From Sulfurimonas sp. (GTDB taxonomy: Bacteria; Campylobacterota; Campylobacteria; Campylobacterales; Sulfurimonadaceae), in contig NZ_JAPHUF010000002.1 of assembly GCF_026196735.1 (NCBI RefSeq), forward strand, positions 62,001 through 126,000: 64,000 nt of DNA, given 5' to 3'. The position numbers and the translations under genes are program-made. The notes under the pieces were generated by a model. That model was not told where the DNA came from and ran no database searches. It worked only from the letters and a program-made list of their open reading frames with translations. Each line of letters opens with the position of its first letter. Position 1 is the first letter of the stretch. This document shows, piece after piece, positions 35,206-43,386 of the stretch.

Positions 35206-35682
35206 TTATGTTTGTTGGCAGAGTTTACAGATTCCGTAAATCTGCATAGAATGGTCTTTCATAAAAAAACCAAGTTCATCAGCAATTTTATGCTGTCTAT
35301 GTTCAATCTGTTCATCTACAAACTCTGTAATGCTTCCACACTCTGTGCAAATAAGATGATCATGATGATCCTTAGCTCCAAGCTCATACTTTTTGCCTTG
35401 AGCACCAAAAGATAGTGATGTAACCATACTAGAATCTTCTAAAAGAGACAGCGTTCTATATACTGTTGCAATTCCTATCTTTAAATCAGGAAATTTTTCT
35501 TGGATAAGATTGTGTAGTGACTCTGGTGTTAAGTGTTCATCTGAATCATAAAGTGTCTCTAGTATAACTTCTCTTTGAATAGTAAACTTTAAAGCGTTCT
35601 TTTTTAGAAGTACTTTGAAATCATTAAGCAACTGCTCGTACTCAATAGTTCTGTCATTAAAATTTGTAGTTATATCGGACAT
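35206..35682 (-). CDS. fur: Ferric uptake regulator Fur
   Basis: Iron-responsive repressor of 158 residues. A winged-helix domain ([17 protein letters not shown], then [17 protein letters not shown]) precedes the dimer/metal domain with [11 protein letters not shown] and a C-terminal CKLC, i.e. both structural zinc CXXC pairs. It has the longer N-terminus usual in Campylobacter and Helicobacter Fur. It sits between cvpA and lysS as in C. jejuni, apparently co-transcribed with both. Confidence 0.95.
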   Translation of the reverse strand: MSDITTNFNDRTIEYEQLLNDFKVLLKKNALKFTIQREVILETLYDSDEHLTPESLHNLIQEKFPDLKIGIATVYRTLSLLEDSSMVTSLSFGAQGKKYELGAKDHHDHLICTECGSITEFVDEQIEHRQHKIADELGFFMKDHSMQIYGICKLCQQT

Positions 35683-35683
35683 G

Positions 35684-36334
35684 TTATTGGCTCATTTTTT
35701 CTGATGAATTTTTGTCTATTGCTGAGTTTATTTGATCTTTTGTCGCTTTTAGCATCTCAAGCGCAGAGTCTTTTACTGTTTCACTGATGTTATTTTCAAT
35801 AGTTTCTTTGCTTTTAATAATTGTAGCGTTGATGTCATCAGATATCTCAATAGGATCAAGTTTCATAATTACACTTCCAACTTCTACTAGCACAGGGAAC
35901 ATAAAACTATTTTTTGAAATAGAATCCATAGTTCCTCTCATAGCCTTTACATTGTATGTAGCATATGCGATTACAGCCGCAATAAGAAAAAACTTACTTG
36001 CACCAAATATGAATCCGAGCAGTTTATCAAAAATGCCTAATCCGCTCATGTAGCTTAATTTTTTAAAAATCAATCCCATAGCAACCATAAATAGCCAAAA
36101 TGCTATAAGTGTTACCAAGAAACCTGTAAAGCTGATTGCTGCGGTGTTTTCAAATCTAAAGATAAGATCACTTAACTGCTGACCTACGCTGTCGCCAACC
36201 CTAGAAGCTACAAAAATACCACCAATAATTCCCAATAGACCAAATAGTTCTTTAAAGAAACCGTTTATAATCCCTTTAAGTCCCAAAAATAAAACTATTA
36301 CGGATACTATAATGTCAAAATAATTAAATTCCAT
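35684..36334 (-). CDS. CvpA-family membrane protein
   Basis: Inner-membrane protein of 216 residues with four helices and the CvpA signature near the N-terminus (FDIIVSVIVLFLGLKGIINGF, FKELFGLLG). The C-terminal ~60 residues are a charged helical tail. CvpA relates to colicin V production and envelope stress resistance; its molecular role is unclear. It is packed one base from both neighbours. Confidence 0.88.
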   Translation of the reverse strand: MEFNYFDIIVSVIVLFLGLKGIINGFFKELFGLLGIIGGIFVASRVGDSVGQQLSDLIFRFENTAAISFTGFLVTLIAFWLFMVAMGLIFKKLSYMSGLGIFDKLLGFIFGASKFFLIAAVIAYATYNVKAMRGTMDSISKNSFMFPVLVEVGSVIMKLDPIEISDDINATIIKSKETIENNISETVKDSALEMLKATKDQINSAIDKNSSEKMSQ

Positions 36335-37255
36335 CTATTCAAATACCTTAGAAACTTGATTTTTACCATTATGCTTAGAAATATATAGAGCTCTATCTGC
36401 ACGCGTTAATAGTTTATCGGGTGTATCGCCATGAAGTAACTTAGTTAATCCGATGCTAGCTGTAACAGACAGTTTTTCTCCCATATAAATAAGTTTGTTT
36501 GAACTAATAAGCTTTAAAATTCTATCTGCAATTATGTTGCTTTCTTCATCACTGTTGCGATTTAGGACGATTGTAAATTCTTCTCCGCCGTATCTAAAAA
36601 TTTTATCTCCATCTCTAAGTGTTTTTCTTAGAATATTTGAAATAAAAATCAGAATCTTATCACCGGTAATATGACCATAAGTATCATTGATTTCTTTAAA
36701 ATCATCTAAATCAAGCATTAGCACATGAATATTATAATTTACACCATCGCTAGAGCTAGAGCAAGCTTCTAGAAGGTAAGTGTTTAATGCTCTTCTGTTA
36801 AAAACTTTTGTAAGCGAATCAATATTTGAAGTCTTTTCTAATGCCTCAACTTTTAATGATAATTGTGAAATAATTTGATTGGCTTTTTTTACTTCATCAC
36901 TCATGTGAGATTGAATTTCTATAAACTTTTCGTTAAGAGTCGGCAGGTCGATTTGTTCAGTTATGCAATCGCTTAAAGTTTTTTCATGTAATAGCGTTAG
37001 TTGTTCAAATTTTTCATTTGTATATTCATAAGATACTAAACTTTGATTTACGAGTTCTTTATATTTATTATCAAAAGCTTCTTTGGCATGTTTTGTAGAA
37101 TCTATTTCTTTATCATCAATGCTGCCGAGAATATCAACAGCGTCTTTTAAATAATCGATTACTTGCTCTTTGGTTGCGGGATCTTGGGCATCTATACGCT
37201 GCATTAAATTAGCAAAGACCTCTTCTACTAATGCTTTTAAATCACTTTTTTGCAT
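36335..37255 (-). CDS. GGDEF-domain diguanylate cyclase
   Basis: Makes cyclic di-GMP. A helical, likely coiled-coil N-terminal region (residues ~1-135) precedes a GGDEF domain with the active-site motif GGEEF (RYGGEEFTIV). An allosteric inhibitory RXXD site (RDGD) lies five residues ahead of it. There is no membrane segment. I set the start at the ATG at 37255; a TTG at 37267 is possible. It abuts cvpA, so it heads the cvpA-fur-lysS run. Confidence 0.9.
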   Translation of the reverse strand: MQKSDLKALVEEVFANLMQRIDAQDPATKEQVIDYLKDAVDILGSIDDKEIDSTKHAKEAFDNKYKELVNQSLVSYEYTNEKFEQLTLLHEKTLSDCITEQIDLPTLNEKFIEIQSHMSDEVKKANQIISQLSLKVEALEKTSNIDSLTKVFNRRALNTYLLEACSSSSDGVNYNIHVLMLDLDDFKEINDTYGHITGDKILIFISNILRKTLRDGDKIFRYGGEEFTIVLNRNSDEESNIIADRILKLISSNKLIYMGEKLSVTASIGLTKLLHGDTPDKLLTRADRALYISKHNGKNQVSKVFE

Positions 37256-37371
37256 AATATTGTCCAATCAAATATTTTTTGTATTTTACAATATTAAGCA
37301 TAAAGAATAGCTTTTATAGTTTTTATATTGTTAAAAGACAACTAATCAGAGCTATTTTAGGTACTTTTATG

Positions 37372-37377
37372 TAAAAT
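37372..37377 (+). promoter_or_regulatory. -10-like TAAAAT of the DAHP synthase gene
   Basis: TAAAAT 40 bases before the ATG at 37418, with AAAAAGG as ribosome site ahead of the ATG. The spacer is shared with the divergent diguanylate cyclase gene. Confidence 0.4.
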
Positions 37378-37417
37378 TACGAAAATATATAAATAGTACA
37401 TATAAAAAGGTTTTATA

Positions 37418-38776
37418 ATGAGTATCTGGAATCCTACAAGTTGGAGAGAAAAACCAATTTTACAACAGCCGACATACCCTGACCAAGAAGAATTAAAAAA
37501 AGTATTAAAAGAGTTAGAAAACTATCCTCCTCTTGTATTTGCAGGCGAAGCCAATAGGTTAAAAGAACAACTTGGCGATGTAGCAAAGGGTGATGCATTT
37601 TTACTTCAAGGCGGAGATTGTGCAGAGAGTTTTAGTGAATTTCATGCAGACAATATCCGTGATACATTTAAAGCTTTGATGCAGATGGCTGTAGTTATGA
37701 CTTATGCAGGTGGTGTTCCGGTTGTTAAAGTCGGTCGTCTTGGCGGTCAGTTTGCTAAGCCTCGCTCATCTGATACAGAAACATTTGACGGTGTAACACT
37801 GGATTCATATCGTGGTGATATTATCAATGGAGTTGAGTTTACTAAAGAAGCTCGTACTCCTGATCCTCAGCGTATGATAAAAGCTTACAATCAGTCAGCT
37901 GCTACTCAAAACCTCCTTCGTGCTTTTGCAACAGGCGGTTTAGCTGATTTGCATAAAGTTCATCAGTGGAATATGGCATTTACAAATAAAAGTGAAATTT
38001 CTGAAAAGTATGAGCAATTATCTCAAGAGATAGAAAATTCTTTGCAGTTTATGAAAGCTTGCGGAATAACATCTAAGACCTATAGAAACCTAAGAGAAAC
38101 AGATTTTTATACATCTCATGAGGCTCTTTTACTACCGTATGAAGAAGCTTTTACAAGAAAAGATTCTATTTCCGGTGACTGGTATGATACATCAGCTCAT
38201 ATGTTATGGATAGGTGATAGAACTCGTCAACTTGACGGTGCACATGTAGAATATCTAAGAGGTGTTAAGAATCCAATCGGTGTTAAAGCCGGTCCATCAA
38301 TGGACACGGAAGATTTAGTAAAACTTTGTAATACTTTAAATCCTGAAAATGAAGCAGGTCGTTTGAATATAATTGTTAGAATGGGAGCGGACAAAGTTGG
38401 TGATGAAAAAAATGGTCTGCCTAGACTTATTCGAGCAGTTGAAAAAGAAGGCATGAATGTAGTTTGGTCTTGTGACCCTATGCACGGCAATACTATAAAG
38501 TCATCAAACAATTTTAAAACTCGTCCGGTTGATTCTATTTTGACTGAAATGAAGCAGTTTTTCCAAGTTCACAAAGCTGAAGGAACAGTCGGTGGGGGAG
38601 TTCACTTAGAAATGACCGGTAAAAATGTTACTGAATGTATCGGCGGTTCATTTATTGTAACTGAAGAGGACTTATCTTCTCGTTACCATACTCATTGTGA
38701 CCCTCGTTTAAATGCTGATCAGTCTTTAGAGTTGGCATTTTTAATTGCAGACACTTTAAAAGAGTCTCGTAAATAA
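37418..38776 (+). CDS. Class II 3-deoxy-7-phosphoheptulonate (DAHP) synthase
   Basis: First step of the shikimate pathway, joining phosphoenolpyruvate and erythrose 4-phosphate. It is the plant-like class II type, 452 residues: [10 protein letters not shown] at the start, [44 protein letters not shown], and the metal-site region [11 protein letters not shown]. aroE and trpE are nearby on the other strand. It is a single-gene unit converging on the ABC-F gene with 3 bp between stops. Confidence 0.95.
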   Translation: MSIWNPTSWREKPILQQPTYPDQEELKKVLKELENYPPLVFAGEANRLKEQLGDVAKGDAFLLQGGDCAESFSEFHADNIRDTFKALMQMAVVMTYAGGVPVVKVGRLGGQFAKPRSSDTETFDGVTLDSYRGDIINGVEFTKEARTPDPQRMIKAYNQSAATQNLLRAFATGGLADLHKVHQWNMAFTNKSEISEKYEQLSQEIENSLQFMKACGITSKTYRNLRETDFYTSHEALLLPYEEAFTRKDSISGDWYDTSAHMLWIGDRTRQLDGAHVEYLRGVKNPIGVKAGPSMDTEDLVKLCNTLNPENEAGRLNIIVRMGADKVGDEKNGLPRLIRAVEKEGMNVVWSCDPMHGNTIKSSNNFKTRPVDSILTEMKQFFQVHKAEGTVGGGVHLEMTGKNVTECIGGSFIVTEEDLSSRYHTHCDPRLNADQSLELAFLIADTLKESRK

Positions 38777-38779
38777 TTT

Positions 38780-40741
38780 TTAAAATGAAGAGGTAAGTTT
38801 ATTACTTATTTCTTCAAGTTTTTCCTCTATCGCAAATAACTCTTCTATCTTTTGTTCATAAACAGCTTCTATATCAGCTAACTCTTTTGCCAAAGCTGTA
38901 ATACCGATTTCTTCATAACATTTTGGGTCAGCTAAACAGTCATTTTTCTCTTTTATCTCAAGTTCGAGTTTTTCTATCTCGAGCGGTAATTTTTCAAGAG
39001 CAATTTTCTCTTTAAAGGTGAGTTTTAAAGCTTTTTCTTTAGGCGCGGCAGGTTTTTCCTGCACTTTTTCTTTTTGCATCTCGTTTTGCATTTCAGAGAG
39101 TACATGTAACTCTTTTTCAAGCTCTAAGTACTCTGAATATTGTTGATGAGACTCTTCTATATGTTTGTCTTTTTTAAAGATAAACAGCTTTTTAGCAATC
39201 TTATCTACAAAGTATCTATCATGACTAACAATTATTACAGCACCTGGAAAGTTGGTGAGTTGCTCTTCTAGAATGTTTATGGTTGGAATATCCAAATCAT
39301 TTGTAGGCTCATCAAGTATGAGAATATCAACATCTTTTGTAAATAGCAGGGCAAGAGCAATTCGGTTTTTTTCTCCGCCGCTTAGAACTCCTATCTTTTT
39401 ATCTAAAAACTCTCTAGGAAATAAAAAGTTTTTAAGATAACCATATACATGTAGGTCTTTTCCTCGAACACTTACTCTGTCTCCGCCATGTGGACAAAAA
39501 GTTTCCATTAGGTTTTTATCATCATCGAGCATTTCACGATGCTGGTCAAAATAGCCTATCTTAAATTCACCCTGTTTTATCTTTCCGCTGGTTGGTTCTA
39601 TACGCCCTAAAAGAGCTTTAAGCAGGGTTGATTTACCGCTTCCGTTTGGTCCTACTATGGCTATAACATCTTTTTGAAGTATACGAGTCGTAAAGTCTTT
39701 AAGCAGCTCTTTATTGCCAAGTGTTAAGCATAAGTCTTCAACCTCAAAAAGCATTTTTTGTTTGTTTATGCTTTTGTCACGGTTGAAATGTTTTGCTTCT
39801 CGTTGAAGCTCAATTGACATTTTTCTGATTTTGGCTGGATTGTTTTTTGCATCTTCTCTAAGGGTCATAAGTCGTTCTTTGCGACCTTCGTTTCTCTTAA
39901 GTCTAGCACGAACTCCTCTTGCGTACCAAGCATTTTCTCTTTTTAAAATATCAAGAAGATTGTCATGTTGCTTTTGAAGTGTTCTGATGTATTCCTCTTT
40001 TTGTGTCAAATAATCACTATATCCACCGCTGTACTCTCTAAGCGCACAGTCGTCTACCTCTACACTTTTAGTGGTAATCTTGTCTATAAAGTATCTATCA
40101 TGAGAGATGAAAACAAGGGTGAATTTCTCTTTTAAAATAAGTTCTTCTAAAAACTCAACCATGTAAACATCAAGATGGTTGGTAGGTTCATCTAGAAGCA
40201 AAACATCGGGCTTTTGTAAAAGCAAAGAGGCTAGAGCTACACGGCGTTGTTCCCCTCCGCTAAGAAGAACTATCGGCTTATCTTCATACTGTTTCAAGTC
40301 AAAGTGCTGGATGATTCTCTCTATCTTGTCGTCTAAGTTCCAAGCATTGTGATGTTCTATATATTTGGAGAGTTTCTCATGCTCATCTATGATTTTTTTA
40401 TTATCAAAATCCTCTGCTAGTTGTAGTGAAAGTTCGTTATATCTCTCTTTTGCTTTATTTAACTCGCTAAGACCATCTTCAACAGCTTCTCTTACTGTAT
40501 GACCCTCTTTGAAGTTTGGTCTCTGGTCTAGCATCTTTATCTCTAAATCATTTCTTGTGATTCTCTCGCCGCTGTCTTGCTCAAGAGTTCCGTTTATTAT
40601 TTTCATAAGTGTAGATTTACCACTACCGTTTTTACCAATAATAACGATTCTTTCACCTTCATCTATATGAAAATTGACATCCGTTAAAATTTTTTGTGCT
40701 GAGTAATGTTTTGATATGTTTTGTAAATCTATTAGTGCCAT
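38780..40741 (-). CDS. ABC-F family ATPase (Uup-like)
   Basis: Soluble protein of 653 residues with two ABC domains and no membrane part. Walker A motifs are GKNGSGKST (N-domain) and GPNGSGKST (C-domain); signatures are LSGGEQRR and LSGGEKNR. A linker of basic helices lies between (residues ~240-310), and the C-terminus is a coiled coil (about 560-645) as in Uup. ABC-F proteins act on ribosomes or on branched DNA intermediates; the coiled coil favours a Uup-type role. Confidence 0.93.
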   Translation of the reverse strand: MALIDLQNISKHYSAQKILTDVNFHIDEGERIVIIGKNGSGKSTLMKIINGTLEQDSGERITRNDLEIKMLDQRPNFKEGHTVREAVEDGLSELNKAKERYNELSLQLAEDFDNKKIIDEHEKLSKYIEHHNAWNLDDKIERIIQHFDLKQYEDKPIVLLSGGEQRRVALASLLLQKPDVLLLDEPTNHLDVYMVEFLEELILKEKFTLVFISHDRYFIDKITTKSVEVDDCALREYSGGYSDYLTQKEEYIRTLQKQHDNLLDILKRENAWYARGVRARLKRNEGRKERLMTLREDAKNNPAKIRKMSIELQREAKHFNRDKSINKQKMLFEVEDLCLTLGNKELLKDFTTRILQKDVIAIVGPNGSGKSTLLKALLGRIEPTSGKIKQGEFKIGYFDQHREMLDDDKNLMETFCPHGGDRVSVRGKDLHVYGYLKNFLFPREFLDKKIGVLSGGEKNRIALALLFTKDVDILILDEPTNDLDIPTINILEEQLTNFPGAVIIVSHDRYFVDKIAKKLFIFKKDKHIEESHQQYSEYLELEKELHVLSEMQNEMQKEKVQEKPAAPKEKALKLTFKEKIALEKLPLEIEKLELEIKEKNDCLADPKCYEEIGITALAKELADIEAVYEQKIEELFAIEEKLEEISNKLTSSF

Positions 40742-40844
40742 GTGGCTCCCATATTTATCGGGTTTAAAGTTATATAATAATATCTATATTTTGGTTAAGG
40801 AAGGCTTTATTTTTTGATTAAATGAATCTTTAATTAAAAAGGTA

Positions 40845-40850
40845 TATAAT
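40845..40850 (+). promoter_or_regulatory. -10 element TATAAT of the hydrogenase island
   Basis: Consensus TATAAT in the spacer before the FAD/hydrogenase fusion gene. The expected start is near 40857, giving a leader of about 37 nt; AAAAGG precedes the ATG at 40894. No consensus -35 or FNR box was found. Confidence 0.55.
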
Positions 40851-40893
40851 GTAGTTATTATCAAAAAAATCATATAGACCAAAAAGGTTTAAA

Positions 40894-43317
40894 ATGAGAG
40901 TTGTTATAGTAGGCGGCGGTATCGCTGCAACATATTTAGCAAACAATATTAAAAAACAAAACAGTGCTTTAGAGGTCACAATTGTCAGTGATGAAAAGTA
41001 TCCTCCGTACGACAGAATACATCTTTGTCGTTTAGTAGATGATAAAAAAGACATAGGCTCTATAGCATTGCCCCTTGACCCCACAGTTAAATTGGAATTA
41101 AACCAGAAAATAATTAAAATTGACAAAGAAAATAAAAGAGTTTTTTCTGATAACTCCATGTATAGCTATGACAAGCTTATCATTGCAACCGGCTCGCGTC
41201 CTATATCACTTTTTGATGTTGAGACAATCAAAAATGCAGCCGTATTTAGAAGTGCAGATGATTGCGAGATTATAAAAAGTGAGATGAAAGATAGAGATGT
41301 TGTTATAGTCGGTGGCGGTCCTATCGGACTTGAACTTTTAGAGACAATCAATCAAATTGATGATGTCTCAAACATCATACTTATTCTTCGCGCTAAACAT
41401 CTATATGACAAAAATTTATCAAGTGATTCTATAAAACTAATACAAGAGTGTTATACTAAAAATGGAAAAATCAAGATATCTTATGAAGATGAGATAGTTG
41501 ACAAAGTAATAAAAAACAATGAAATAATTTTTCTTAAAACCAAAAAATTAGACATACAAAATCCATTTTTAGTTTTTGGAACAGGGATTGAGCCAAATAT
41601 AGAACATTTTAGAGATACTCTTAGATGCAATAAAGGAATTTTAACAAATCTTTACATGCAGACAGACGATGAAAATATTTATGCTGTAGGTGAGTGTGCT
41701 GAGATTGAAGAGCTTAATTTTGTTGCAGGACATGTAAAAGATTGCACTCAAGAAGCAAACTGCGCTATATCTCATTTACTACAGAGTGATATGCAAGAGT
41801 TCAAAAGAGAAGTTAGCATTGACATGTTAAAAGTCGGTGAGTTTGACTTGGTGGATGTCAGGTCGCCAAAATTTAGTGCAAACTTTGAAAAAGTTGTTAT
41901 AGCTTCAAAAAAAGATAATCGGATTGATGAATATTTTCTTGAGGATACTAAACTTGTCAGGTTTATCGGTATTAACTCAAATGTAGATATTGGGTATATT
42001 GAAAATCTTATAAATGATGAAGATGAAGTAGACATCAACTACTTGTATCAAAACAGACTTGTCGGGGAGAGAGGCAGACTTATATGCAGCTGTGAGCATG
42101 TCTACCATAAAGATTTAGTAGATATTGTAACCGAGACCGGAATAGGCTCATTTTCAGAGTTGGCAAATTATTCACAAGCCGGCAGGGTTTGTGGCAGATG
42201 TAAATCAATGGTTGAGGATGTTATAAAAGAGTCACAGCATCTTATAGACCCAAATATGCCAAAAAAAAGTGCACAAGATATTAAACTTGAGCAAGAAATT
42301 GAAAAAGTACAAAAAAGAATAGATAAGTTTAACACACTTCATCCAAGAAATAACCTGAGTGCTGATAATCTAGAATCAGCTATGGAGTCGCTTAATATTG
42401 CAAAAAAAGAAGTTAACAGCTGGGTATCTATGGTAACGGCAAATATGAAACTTCATCCAAATTTTGAAGATTTAGTTGAAAAAGGTGTCAAAACCCTAAA
42501 TAAAGTCCCAATTATATGGCTAGAGTTGGCAGATTGCAGCGGGAACTCAGAGGCTTTTATAAAATCAACAAATCCTGCCATAGAAGATCTTATATTTGAT
42601 TATATTTCACTTGATTATCATGAGCTTCTTATGAGTGCTAGCGGTGATCAAAGTGAGACTGTTTTAGAAGATATAATAACCAATCAAAAGGGAGAATATG
42701 TTCTTATAGTTGAAGGTGCAGTTCCATTGGCAATGGATGGAAAATACCTTCGTATCGGACCAAAAGGTGAGACGGGAATTGAGCTTTTAAGAAAATGTGC
42801 AAAAGATGCAGCTTTGGTTTTGGCGGTTGGCTCTTGTGCATTTGACGGCGGAGTTGTAGCAGCTGCTCCAAATCCAACCGGAGCTGTAGGAGTGGCAGAG
42901 GCCTTGGGTAGAGATGATATTATAAACATCTCAGGGTGTCCTACAAATCCCACAAATATAGTCGGGACTCTACTCTCATACATAATGTTTGAAGAGTTGC
43001 CGGCACTAGATAAATATAATCGTCCTCTTTGGGCATACGAGGGAAGAATTCATGACAACTGCGAAAGACGCGGTCACTATGAGCTAGGCGAGTTTGTAAA
43101 AGAGTGGGGAGACGAGGGTGCAAAAAAAGGTTACTGTCTTTTTGAGATGGGCTGTAAAGGTCCATACGCACATGTAAACTGCCCAACCATGAAGTTCAAC
43201 AGTAGTACAAGCTGGCCTGTTCAGGCTGGGCATGGATGTATGGGATGTACGGAGTTAGGTTTTTTTGATAAGTTTGCAAACGAGAGAAAATATGTCGAGG
43301 AGCAAAACAATGAATAA
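40894..43317 (+). CDS. Fusion: NirB-like FAD/NAD(P)H reductase + BFD [2Fe-2S] + [NiFe]-hydrogenase small subunit
   Basis: An 807-residue cytoplasmic protein with three modules. Residues ~1-310 form a pyridine nucleotide-disulfide-type reductase like the N-terminal half of NirB (FAD loop VVIVGGGIAAT, NAD loop VVIVGGGPIGLE, second FAD motif IYAVGECAE). Residues ~395-445 form a BFD-like [2Fe-2S] domain (Cys398, Cys400, Cys433, Cys436). A helical linker leads to a [NiFe]-hydrogenase small subunit from ~540 to the end, aligning with HyaA-type subunits: VGSCAFDGG, SGCPTNP, GCKGPYAHVNCP, GHGCMGC. The second proximal Cys is Asn551 (DCSGNSEAF). No Tat signal or membrane anchor is present, so the enzyme is cytoplasmic. 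Likely H2:NAD(P)+ or H2:ferredoxin oxidoreductase with the large subunit downstream. Confidence 0.93.
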   Translation: MRVVIVGGGIAATYLANNIKKQNSALEVTIVSDEKYPPYDRIHLCRLVDDKKDIGSIALPLDPTVKLELNQKIIKIDKENKRVFSDNSMYSYDKLIIATGSRPISLFDVETIKNAAVFRSADDCEIIKSEMKDRDVVIVGGGPIGLELLETINQIDDVSNIILILRAKHLYDKNLSSDSIKLIQECYTKNGKIKISYEDEIVDKVIKNNEIIFLKTKKLDIQNPFLVFGTGIEPNIEHFRDTLRCNKGILTNLYMQTDDENIYAVGECAEIEELNFVAGHVKDCTQEANCAISHLLQSDMQEFKREVSIDMLKVGEFDLVDVRSPKFSANFEKVVIASKKDNRIDEYFLEDTKLVRFIGINSNVDIGYIENLINDEDEVDINYLYQNRLVGERGRLICSCEHVYHKDLVDIVTETGIGSFSELANYSQAGRVCGRCKSMVEDVIKESQHLIDPNMPKKSAQDIKLEQEIEKVQKRIDKFNTLHPRNNLSADNLESAMESLNIAKKEVNSWVSMVTANMKLHPNFEDLVEKGVKTLNKVPIIWLELADCSGNSEAFIKSTNPAIEDLIFDYISLDYHELLMSASGDQSETVLEDIITNQKGEYVLIVEGAVPLAMDGKYLRIGPKGETGIELLRKCAKDAALVLAVGSCAFDGGVVAAAPNPTGAVGVAEALGRDDIINISGCPTNPTNIVGTLLSYIMFEELPALDKYNRPLWAYEGRIHDNCERRGHYELGEFVKEWGDEGAKKGYCLFEMGCKGPYAHVNCPTMKFNSSTSWPVQAGHGCMGCTELGFFDKFANERKYVEEQNNE

Positions 43318-43329
43318 TCTTGCCAAAGG

Positions 43330-43365
43330 CAAAGCTTCAGTGAGAGGAATTTTTTCTGGGCTTTG
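43330..43365 (+). other. Intercistronic stem-loop between hydrogenase small and large subunit genes
   Basis: CAAAGC at 43330-43335 pairs with GCTTTG at 43360-43365, and inside them CAG (43338-43340) pairs with CTG (43356-43358). A smaller TTGCC-AAA-GGCAA hairpin just upstream overlaps the first arm. There is no T-run, so it is not a simple terminator. It may tune the ratio of the two subunits or mark an RNA-processing site. Confidence 0.4.
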
Positions 43366-43386
43366 CTCAGTAAAAAGGAGATTGAT

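Noticed and set aside
40816-40829. FNR-type operator before the hydrogenase fusion gene
   Set aside because: TTGAT-TAAA-TGAAT has a perfect left half, but the right half matches too poorly to ATCAA to support binding.
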